The notes under the pieces were generated by a model that was given only the letters and a program-made list of their open reading frames with translations, was not told the origin of the DNA and ran no database searches. From Chrysomallon squamiferum (Eukaryota > Mollusca > Gastropoda > Neomphalida > Peltospiridae): a DNA stretch of 42,500 nucleotides. The translations under genes were made by a program, and so were the position numbers. Within the stretch, counting starts at the first letter, position 1, and the number at the start of each line of letters is the position of its first letter. Location: assembly GCA_012295275.1 (NCBI GenBank), contig CM022668.1:12425522-12468021 (forward strand), written 5' to 3'. This document shows positions 35,371 through 42,500 of the stretch, piece by piece.

Positions 35371-35880
35371 GTAAAACAATCATTTATTTATTTGTTTGTT
35401 TGTTTGTTTATTTATTTATTTATTTATTTATTTGTTTGTTTGTTTGTTTGTTTGTTTGTTTGTTAGATATGTTGTGTCTCAGGTTTATTTTATGATTTTG
35501 ATTAGAAGTTTTTTATTTTTTTGCTTTTTATTAATTTATTTATTTATTAGTTTAGGATTTTTAAGTTTTTAAGTTTCGATTTTGATTTTTTTTTTTTATC
35601 TTATTTTAATATAATTTAAGAATTTTGCTTTGTGATTTTCATTTTTTTAAATATATTTATTAGTTTCATTAGTATTTTTTATAAGACTATTATCATTATT
35701 GTTAAAGCTGGATTTTTTTATGCCATTTTTAAAAAAACAAAAATTCCTGTGATTTCAATTTTTAATTTTATGATTTTTGATTGAAACCAGAATTTATTTT
35801 TTAACTGAAAACAGATACAAGAGTTATTTTAATTTTAAATTTTAATTTAAATTTTAATTTAATTATTAATTTGTTCACAG
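35371..35880 (+). other. Intron 22
   Basis: TTTA/TTTG array at about 35384-35464, then T-rich DNA and a TTTTAATTTAAA segment before acceptor TTCACAG. No gene seen. Confidence 0.85.
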
Positions 35881-35932
35881 AAGTCAGACACAGAAGACGA
35901 AAGAAGGCAGAAGATGCTGCAGCTAAAGTCAA
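35881..35932 (+). CDS. Exon 23: basic linker between Ig domains
   Basis: Seventeen codons, EVRHRRRKKAEDAAAKV, highly basic then Ala-rich and probably helical. Phase 1 to 2, donor AA|GTAAGT. A nuclear-localisation-like or filament-binding patch is possible, but nothing shows it. Confidence 0.85.
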
Positions 35933-36391
35933 GTAAGTTTGTCTGTCTGTCTGTCTGTCTGTTTGTTTGTTTATCAATCTTTTTAATATATTTTGAGGTC
36001 CTTGTATGCTTGTTTATTTATTTATTTATTTAACAGTTTATTTTATTTATTTATTTATTTATTTTTTCAAATCTCATAGTTTTTAATTTTTGCTCTATAA
36101 GTATTTCTTTCTTCTTTTCTTTTTCCTCCATTTCCTAAATTATTATTTCTTTATTTGCTTCCTATTTAATTCTCTAAATATTATTTGTTTCCTATTTAAT
36201 TCTCTAAATATTACTTGCTTCCTATTCAATTCTCTAAATACTATTCGCTTCAGAAGAACATCTTTCAATGATCTCTTTCTACGTTTGTGTAATTATTAGG
36301 TCACTGTTTTATACCGGAATGTATTGTGCTAGGCATATACAACTAATACTGTGTATCTGTTTGTTAATTAATTAATTTTATTCTATTCTAG
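35933..36391 (+). other. Intron 23, with a 30-bp triplicate
   Basis: CTGT run after the donor, TTTA runs, and three copies of about 30 bp (CTTCCTATTTAATTCTCTAA) at about 36158-36250. Acceptor TTCTATTCTAG. No gene seen. Confidence 0.8.
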
Positions 36392-36513
36392 ACTGGCTCC
36401 AAGGCATGAATATGACCTGAGTACCCTGGATACAAACATTCCTCCTGAATTCACCCTCCCACTCATAGACCAAGTTTGTCAAGTAGGAGAGGACGTAGAA
36501 ATGACTGTGACAG
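36392..36513 (+). CDS. Exon 24: linker and start of second post-kinase Ig
   Basis: LAPRHEYDLSTLDTN linker, then PPEFTLPLIDQ and strand B start VGEDVEMTVT. Phase 2 to 1, donor G|GTAATA. The intron falls before the core Cys, not in the Trp codon as in most other Ig domains of the gene. Confidence 0.9.
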
Positions 36514-37203
36514 GTAATAATAGGTGTTACTGTGTGTGTGAAGACTCTGGTTCAAATCTTATCGGAGGAATTGTTTGTTAATATATTTATTTAATTTTAT
36601 TTTATTTCTTTTTTTTATTTAATGTTTATTTCTTCTTCTTTTTTTATTCTTTTTTTATTATAATTCTTTTTTTTTTTTTTTTTGTCAATTATTTAGTTTT
36701 GTATTCATTTATTTACTTATTTGTTTATTTTTGTATTTTGTTTGTTTGTTTCTTTATTTATTTATGTTTGGGCATTTTTGGTATGTATTTTTTTATTATT
36801 TTATTTAAAATCATTATCATTATTATCAGTATTGTTATTATTATTATTACTATTATTATTATTGTTATTATTATTATTATCATTGTTATCATCATCATTA
36901 TCATTATTATTATTATTGTTATTATTATTATTATCATTGTTATCATCATTATCATTATTATTATCATCATCATCATTATTATTATTATCATTATCATTAT
37001 CATAATTATTATTATCATTATTATTATTATCATTACTATTATTACTATTATCATTATTACTATTATTATTATTACTATTATCATTATCATTATTATTATT
37101 ATTACTATTATTATTATTATTATATTATTATTATCATTACTATTATCATTATCATTATTATTATTATTACTATTATTATTATTATTATATTATTATCATT
37201 ACT

Positions 37204-37244
<41 letters not shown>

Positions 37245-37594
37245 TACTATTATTACTATTACTGTTACTATTATTACTATTATTATTATTATTATTATTA
37301 CTATTATTACTACTATTATTATTACTATTACTATTACTTTTATTACTTTATTTCAAATTATTATTACTATTACTATTATTATTACTATTATTACTATTAC
37401 TATTATTACTATCACTATTACTACTATTACTATTACTATTACTATTACTACTATTACTACTATTACTATTACTACTACTACTACTATTACTACTATTACT
37501 ATTACTACTACTACTACTATTACTACTATTACTATTATTACTATTATTACTATTACTATTCCTGTTACTACTATTACTGTTGTTCACGTTTCAG
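36514..37594 (+). repeat. Intron 24: 780-bp ATT/ATC/ACT triplet microsatellite
   Basis: A B-box-like GGTTCAAATCT at 36549, T-rich DNA, then an almost unbroken ATT-ATC-ACT triplet array at about 36805-37580, ending 15 bp before the acceptor TTTCAG. The long Ile/Tyr/Leu frames here are artefacts. Confidence 0.92.
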
Positions 37595-37798
37595 TGACAT
37601 GTCGACCGGAGCCCAGTGTTGAGTGGTTCCACGGAGAGGAGAAGATTGAACCGTCTCCCAGATTCACCTTCGTACACAGCAAGGGCGTCTACCACCTGAC
37701 TGCGAAAAACCTCAAACCAGAGGACGCAGGAGAATGGCGTTGCCTAGCAACCAATGCATATGGCAAAGCCTGGTGCTCCTGTGACCTTAGAGTGTTAG
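37595..37798 (+). CDS. Exon 25: second post-kinase Ig, remainder
   Basis: VTCRPEPSVEWFHGEEKIE, then FTFVHSKGVYHLTAKNLKPEDAG, EWRCLATNAYG and CDLRVLG. Trp replaces the usual Tyr in the F strand (G-E-W-R-C). Phase 1-1, donor G|GTATGT. Frame intact. Confidence 0.95.
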
Positions 37799-38320
37799 GT
37801 ATGTGTGTGCGTAAGGAGTGGGGGAGGGTGTTTGAATTTAAAAAAAAAAAAAAGGGTGGTTTTGTTGTTGTTTATTGTTATGAATGTGCTGATAAATTCT
37901 GGGTGTTTGTGTTTGCAGTTGTTTTTAAAATGTGGTTTCATGCTTGCTTTCTTAGGTTGGTAAATAAAATAAGTAAGTAAATGAGTGAGAGAGTGAGTGA
38001 GTGAATGAGTAAATAAGTAAATAAATAAACAAACAAACAAAAGCAAAAAAAGAAAGAAATAAGAATGAAAGCAAAAAAATACGTAAAAAATAAATTAATA
38101 AATAAATTAATAAATAAATAAATAAATAAGTTAATAAATAAACAAGAAAGAAGTAAATAAATAAAATAAAATAAAATATACATAATAGAAAAAATGAATA
38201 AAGTAGTTGACATTTAAAATAATATTAATTATAACAGTTCTACTGTAATCAAAAAGGAAATATTTTTTGAAATAATGTATTTTTCTAGAAATAATAAATA
38301 ATAAAATTTTACATTTTCAG
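37799..38320 (+). other. Intron 25
   Basis: Poly-A at 37840-37853, GAGT/AAAT repeats at about 37965-38165 with A/G on the sense strand, then AT-rich DNA to ACATTTTCAG. No gene. Confidence 0.85.
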
Positions 38321-38447
38321 AAATGGTTCCTGCTGATGCGAAGAAACCAAAGTTTGTGGAGAGGTTGGAGAGTATGACAATCACAGAAGGATCCATCGCT
38401 CGTTTGGAATGCAGGGTCAAAGGTCATCCAACACCTGTTATTGAATG
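38321..38447 (+). CDS. Exon 26: third post-kinase Ig, first half
   Basis: EMVPADAKKPKFVERLESM, then EGSIARLECRVKGHPTPVIEW; ends in the Trp codon (TG|G), donor GTAAAT. Phase 1 to 2. Confidence 0.96.
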
Positions 38448-38698
38448 GTAAATATTTAAAAAATGTAAATTAGTAGCATATAATGATGTAGGAATATAGA
38501 GTGTGTATTTGTGTTTTTTAGGAAGTGTGTTTGTGTGTATGTGTGTGTATGTATGTATATGCATTATTATAATTTAAGTAATATTATATCTGTTATATAG
38601 TAATCATAATATATTCTTTTAACAGAACTATATATATATATATATATATATTTCACATTACAAATATAAAATAACCTTTCACACACCCCACTCCCCAG
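38448..38698 (+). other. Intron 26
   Basis: TG/TATG segment about 38520-38560, TA run about 38632-38651, good acceptor ACACCCCACTCCCCAG. Confidence 0.85.
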
Positions 38699-39110
38699 GT
38701 ACAAAGACCGTCAAAGAATTGAAGACAGCCATTTTCAAGATGGCCACCGAGGAAAACCACACATACACTCTGACCATAGACGACGCCATGCTGGAAGACT
38801 CCGGCCACTACATGTGCAGAGCGGTCAACGAGGCAGGGTCAGCTGCATCGGAGGCCAAAGTCCGAGTCCAGACCATTGCCCAGGCAGAGGACGAGCGATT
38901 CGCCCCCGATTCCTCGATCCTTGACAAGGCCCCCTCGGCCAGGTACCGATTCCAGACCCGCCCGACTTCACGGTGAGGCTGAGGAACAAGTCTGTGTTTG
39001 AAGGGTCCCACGCCCGCCTCGCCTGTTCTGTGACCGGGATTCCCGATCCCCACGTCAAGTGGTACAAAGACGGTGCCGAGATTAGCAACGACATTCACTA
39101 CGCCATTAGA
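38699..39110 (+). CDS. Exon 27: end of third Ig, linker, start of fourth Ig; two frame breaks
   Basis: The longest exon (412 nt). WYKDRQRIEDSHF opens in one frame. From KMATEENHTYTLTIDD to AKVRV the frame is shifted by one (extra base near 38736, TTTTCAAG). After the linker DERFAPDSSILDKAPSARYRF a second break near 38951-38953 (one C short in ATTCCAG) leads into PDFTVRLRNKSVFEG and VTGIPDPHVKWYKDGAEI of the next Ig. The two breaks cancel, so exon length and both splice phases (2 in, 0 out) are right. The exon is GC-rich. Both breaks lie in short homopolymers and look like assembly errors. As written, the frame meets a stop at 38974. Confidence 0.88.
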
Positions 39111-39289
39111 GTAAGTGAACTGTCATATCAGTGTGTGTGTGTGTGTGTGTCTGTGTGTGTGAGTGTCTGTGTGTGTGTGTGTGTGTTAGTGTGTGTTAGT
39201 GTGTGTGTGTGTTAGTGTGTGTTAGTGTGTGTGTGTGTGATACAGAATGTGTTAGACATTAGCAGTGCCATGAGGTAAATATTTTACAT

Positions 39290-39600
39290 ATTAAATACAC
39301 ACAAAATGTGAAGTGTAGGACATATTAAGTTTACTGCAAAATGTAGGATACATTTGTTTAATGTGAAGTGTAGGATATATTAATTTACTGTGAAGTTTAG
39401 TGCATATTAAGTTTACTGTAAAATGTAGGATATATTAGTTTAATGTGAAGTTTAGGATATACTATTTTACTCTGAAATGTAGGATATATTAAGTTAACTC
39501 AGAAATGTAGGATATATTAAGTTAACTCTGAAGTGAAGTGTAGGATATACTAGTTTACTGTGAAGCTTAGTATATATTAATTTACTTTAATGTATAGGAT
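39290..39600 (+). repeat. Degenerate minisatellite, unit about 28-30 bp
   Basis: About ten variants of TGTGAAGTGTAGGATATATT followed by AAGTTTAC. Confidence 0.8.
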
Positions 39601-39718
39601 AGGTTAGCTTATATCCGTTTGCTGTTTATTATATTACCTAACTGTGAACTATAGGACACATTACTATTTAATTAACTATCAATTACATCCTATATTAGTT
39701 TACTGTGTGTACACTCAC

Positions 39719-39719
39719 T

Positions 39720-39800
<81 letters not shown>
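39719..39800 (+). repeat. TTG triplet microsatellite
   Basis: About 27 uninterrupted TTG units. Confidence 0.95.
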
Positions 39801-39801
<1 letters not shown>

Positions 39802-39830
39802 TAAATGACTGTTATTTTTGACTACTACAG

Positions 39831-39954
39831 AACAACTATGGACTGCTGTCTATGGAGATAACTAGAGTTAAGCCAGAGGATGCTGGGTGTTACACCTGCG
39901 AGGCGTACAACAGTGAAGGGTCCATCACCTGCAGTGCTAGCCTGGAGATTCTAG
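39831..39954 (+). CDS. Exon 28: fourth post-kinase Ig, second half
   Basis: NNYGLLSMEITRVKPEDAG, CYTCEAYNSEG, CSASLEILG: strands E to G with the D.G.Y.C core. Starts in phase 0, unlike the other Ig halves. Donor G|GTATTT. Frame intact. Confidence 0.95.
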
Positions 39955-40110
39955 GTATTTACACACACTCACACAGACAGACAGACAGACAGTCAGATAT
40001 ACAGAAATATAGACAGACATATACAGACGCACTGACACACATATATACAGAAATATAGACAGACATATACAGAAATATAGAGAGACATATACAGAGACAC
40101 ACTGATAAGC

Positions 40111-40193
<83 letters not shown>

Positions 40194-40773
40194 TATATGC
40201 AGACAGACAGACATATATAGAGACATACAAATAGGTAGACATATATACAGACACACACACACACACACACACACAGACAGACAGACAGAATGACCCAGGT
40301 AGACACTAGGTAACAAGAAAAGATAAATGGATTAAATGAATGAATGTGTTTATATGGATGTGCAAATGAATGAATGAACAAGTAAGTTAATGAATAAATA
40401 AATGAATGCATGAAAAAAACTTGATGACTAAACAAATGAATAAATTGGTGAACAAAATAATTTAAGGATGAACAGACAAATAGACAGATTAATAAATAAA
40501 CAAATAAACTAATGACTAAAAGAACAAACAAACAAACAAATGAATAAATACATACCTAACAGATGAATGGACAAATAAACTGATAAATATATGAATGAAC
40601 TAATGAATGATGGATATGTAAAGATACTTTAAGGATGGATATTTAAGGATACTTTAAGGATAATTATTGTAATTGTTTAGTTCAGGCAAATTTAAGAATG
40701 GATATGTAAGGATACTCTAAGGATCAATGTTTAAGGATACTTTAAGGATAATGATTGTAATTGTGTGTTTCAG
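39955..40773 (+). other. Intron 28: ACAG, GA and GAATAAAT repeats, duplicated acceptor
   Basis: GACA and ATATACAGA repeats at about 39965-40105, TA 40110-40128, GA 40129-40186, CA about 40251-40274, degenerate TGAATAAA at about 40320-40560, and a direct duplication ending at the acceptor (40612-40773). Confidence 0.85.
40612..40773 (+). repeat. Direct duplication of the intron 3' end
   Basis: Two copies of about 75-85 bp: GGATATGTAAxGATACTxTAAGGAT followed by TTTAAGGATACTTTAAGGAT and AATxATTGTAATTG. The first ends TTTAGTTCAG at 40685, the second TGTTTCAG at 40773. Confidence 0.8.
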
Positions 40774-40912
40774 GACAAGCTGAGGAAGCAGAAGAAGAAG
40801 AATTTGCCAGACCAAAATTCCTTGCCCCTCTTGATGACATCTGTATCACTGAGGGAGAGGAAGCCATTTTCCAGTGTAGAGCAACCGGAAAACCAACACC
40901 CAGCTTCAAATG
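40774..40912 (+). CDS. Exon 29: acidic linker and fifth post-kinase Ig, first half
   Basis: Starts GQAEEAEEEEF, then ARPKFLAPLDDICITEGEEA, strand B IFQCRATGKPTPSFKW; ends in the Trp codon (TG|G), donor GTGAGT. Phase 1 to 2. Confidence 0.96.
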
Positions 40913-41604
40913 GTGAGTAGTACATTGTTTAATATCAGAAATATTATACACTGTTTAATATCTAGTGTAATACATTGTTTAATATCTAATATAATACGTT
41001 GTTTGATATTTACTGTAATACACTGTTTAATATCTAGTCTAATACATTGTTTAATATTTAATATTATGCATTGTTTAATATCAGAAATATTATACACTGT
41101 TTAATATCTAGTGTAATACATTGTTTAATATCTAGTGTAATTCATTGTTTGACATCTAGTGTAATTCATTGTTTGATATTTGATATAATACTCTGTTTAA
41201 TATAATACAGCTTTTAATAGTTAATATAATACATTGTTTAATATCTAATATAATACATCATTTAATATCTAATGTAATACATTGTTTAATATCTAATATA
41301 ATACATTGTTTAATATCTAATGTAATATATTGTTTAATAATCTAATATAATACATTGTTTAATAATTAATATAATACATATTGTTTAATATTTAATAAAA
41401 TACATATTGTTTAATATTTGATATAATACATTGTTTAATATCTAATATAATACATTGTTTAATATCAGAAATATTATACAATGTTTAATATCTAATATAA
41501 TACATTTTTGTTTAATATTTAAAATAATACATTATTTAATATCTAATATAATACATTGTTTAATAAATTATCTCCTACCTAATTGTAATATATTTTCTAC
41601 TCAG
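40913..41604 (+). repeat. Intron 29: AT-rich minisatellite, unit about 20-23 bp
   Basis: Nearly the whole intron (40918-41570) consists of some 28-30 copies of AATACATTGTTTAATATCTA with small variants. The acceptor is TTTTCTACTCAG. Confidence 0.92.
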
Positions 41605-41779
41605 GCAAAAAGATGTTCTGGAGATCTCACGAGACAGAACATACAAGTGTTCAGAGATCTGCCATGAGCATAAAAGCTGGTGATCAGCAACGCCCGTCGC
41701 ACCGATTCTGGGCTCTACTTCTGTGTCGCACACAGCAAGGCTGGCAGAAGTAAATGTTCCGGATCTCTCAGAGTTCTTG
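41605..41779 (+). CDS. Exon 30: fifth post-kinase Ig, second half, with a 1-nt frame break
   Basis: Completes Trp, then QKDVLEISRDRTYKC in frame. Near 41672-41675 (run of four A) the frame slips by one and LVISNARRTDSG, LYFCVAHSKAG and GSLRVLG follow in another frame, to donor G|GTATGT. One extra A would give 176 nt and agree with phase 2 to 1. As written, the frame stops at 41681 (TGA after KSW). Confidence 0.9.
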
Positions 41780-41883
41780 GTATGTGTGTTGTTGTTGTTT
41801 TGTAGTTGTAGTAGTAGTAGTAGTAGTAGTAGTAGTGTTGTTATTATTGTTATTATTTATTACTTCTTACAATTCTTCTTCTT

Positions 41884-41948
<65 letters not shown>

Positions 41949-42389
41949 CATCATCACCTATGTGGTGTCCAAGCTTTGCTAATAATAAAATATAATAGTA
42001 AATACATTCAAAGTAAGTTGTTTGTAGTGATTCATATTTTTTCTTTTTGCTTTTTAAAATTGTTTTTTTTATTAATTATTTATTTTTTTATTTTTTTGTA
42101 TGTGTGTCCTTTTTGCATCACATCTTTTAAAGAAACAAATGATAAATACAACATTTTTTGTTTATGATAAATGTAAAAAAATAAGTAAAATGAGAAAAAA
42201 AAAAAAACTGCTGACATATATACTCCATCAGAGATACATATTTATAAAAAAAAAAAACTGAAACATTTATTAAGAATAACTAGACATTATTTTTTTTTAT
42301 TTCAAGACTTTTAATCATCAAAAACTTTCTCCATTTTTTTTACCCAACTCGACAACAACCAATCACATTTCCCGTTACATTTTCAACAG
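41780..42389 (+). repeat. Intron 30: TAG, TTC and TTA triplet microsatellites
   Basis: GTT/GTA at about 41788-41840, (TTC) at about 41874-41912, (TTA) about 41913-41948, then T-rich and A-rich unique sequence. Acceptor ATTTTCAACAG. Confidence 0.88.
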
Positions 42390-42500
42390 AGAAACCCGAA
42401 TCTCCTCCACCAATGAGAAAAGAGAAGATCTCAGACCTCCATCGCCCTGGTTACGCTGGGAGAGACTATGGTCAGCTTGACCGGTTGGCTGCAATGGGCA
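42390..42500 (+). CDS. Exon 31: Pro/charged linker, cut by the window end
   Basis: Phase 1 start reading EKPESPPPMRKEKISD, then GYAGRDYGQLDRLAAMG, open to the last base. No Ig signature yet, so it is a linker or the beginning of a C-terminal region. It shows that the gene goes on after the five post-kinase Ig domains. Confidence 0.85.

Larger units (their letters stand above)
39111..39830 (+). other. Intron 27: TG array, 28-bp minisatellite, TTG array
   Basis: TG/TGTTAG repeats at about 39131-39240, a degenerate repeat at about 39290-39600, then a pure (TTG)27 at 39719-39800, and acceptor CTACTACAG. Confidence 0.88.

Noticed and set aside
36699-37622. 307-codon open frame made of Ile, Tyr and Leu
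   Set aside because: It is a triplet microsatellite read in frame. Similar frames at 15339-15826, 18354-18760, 20957-21205, 17069-17495 and 12727-13009 are also repeats without coding character.

Overview
This is animal nuclear DNA carrying one stretch of a giant sarcomeric muscle protein gene of the titin/twitchin family, on the + strand and continuing beyond both ends of the window. I place 31 coding exons (about 5.8 kb, roughly 14% of the window). They are joined by GT-AG introns that are very AT-rich and full of microsatellites. The simple-repeat style, the CpG-containing exons and a recurrent TTATCTCCCTT-like motif suggest a lophotrochozoan, most likely a mollusc; the species cannot be told from the window. 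There is no bacterial-type gene, CRISPR array, rRNA or intact tRNA. || Layout. (1) 195-4000: five fibronectin type III (FnIII) domains, one exon each. (2) 4001-12391: an 8.4 kb intron holding a degenerate or alternative-terminal half FnIII exon at 6598-6767. (3) 12392-15187: two more FnIII exons. (4) 15901-17807: two Ig domains. (5) 18766-19086: the FnIII domain directly before the kinase. (6) 19843-23203: a Ser/Thr kinase domain over six exons with all catalytic motifs present. (7) 23676-24707: the C-terminal regulatory tail. (8) 25809-41779: five Ig domains and two charged linkers. (9) 42390-end: the start of a further linker exon. The order Ig-Ig-FnIII-kinase-tail-Ig matches the A-band/M-band junction of titin and the C-terminus of twitchin. 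Details of the kinase and the run of at least seven FnIII domains look to me closer to the nematode TTN-1/titin type than to canonical twitchin. || How the parts work together: the FnIII/Ig chain forms the elastic, filament-binding rod. The FnIII linker and C-terminal tail hold the kinase in an autoinhibited, probably stretch- or Ca2+/calmodulin-type-regulated state. The distal Ig domains anchor the chain in the sarcomere. || Points worth attention: an acidic 230-codon open exon with its own ATG (33068-about 33755) lies in a 9.3 kb intron that splits the first post-kinase Ig, and may be the first exon of a telokin-like short isoform. A nuclear-receptor-like triple AGGTCA element lies just after the kinase tail. 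Several minisatellites are present. About seven small indels break the frame in four otherwise good exons; most look like assembly errors.
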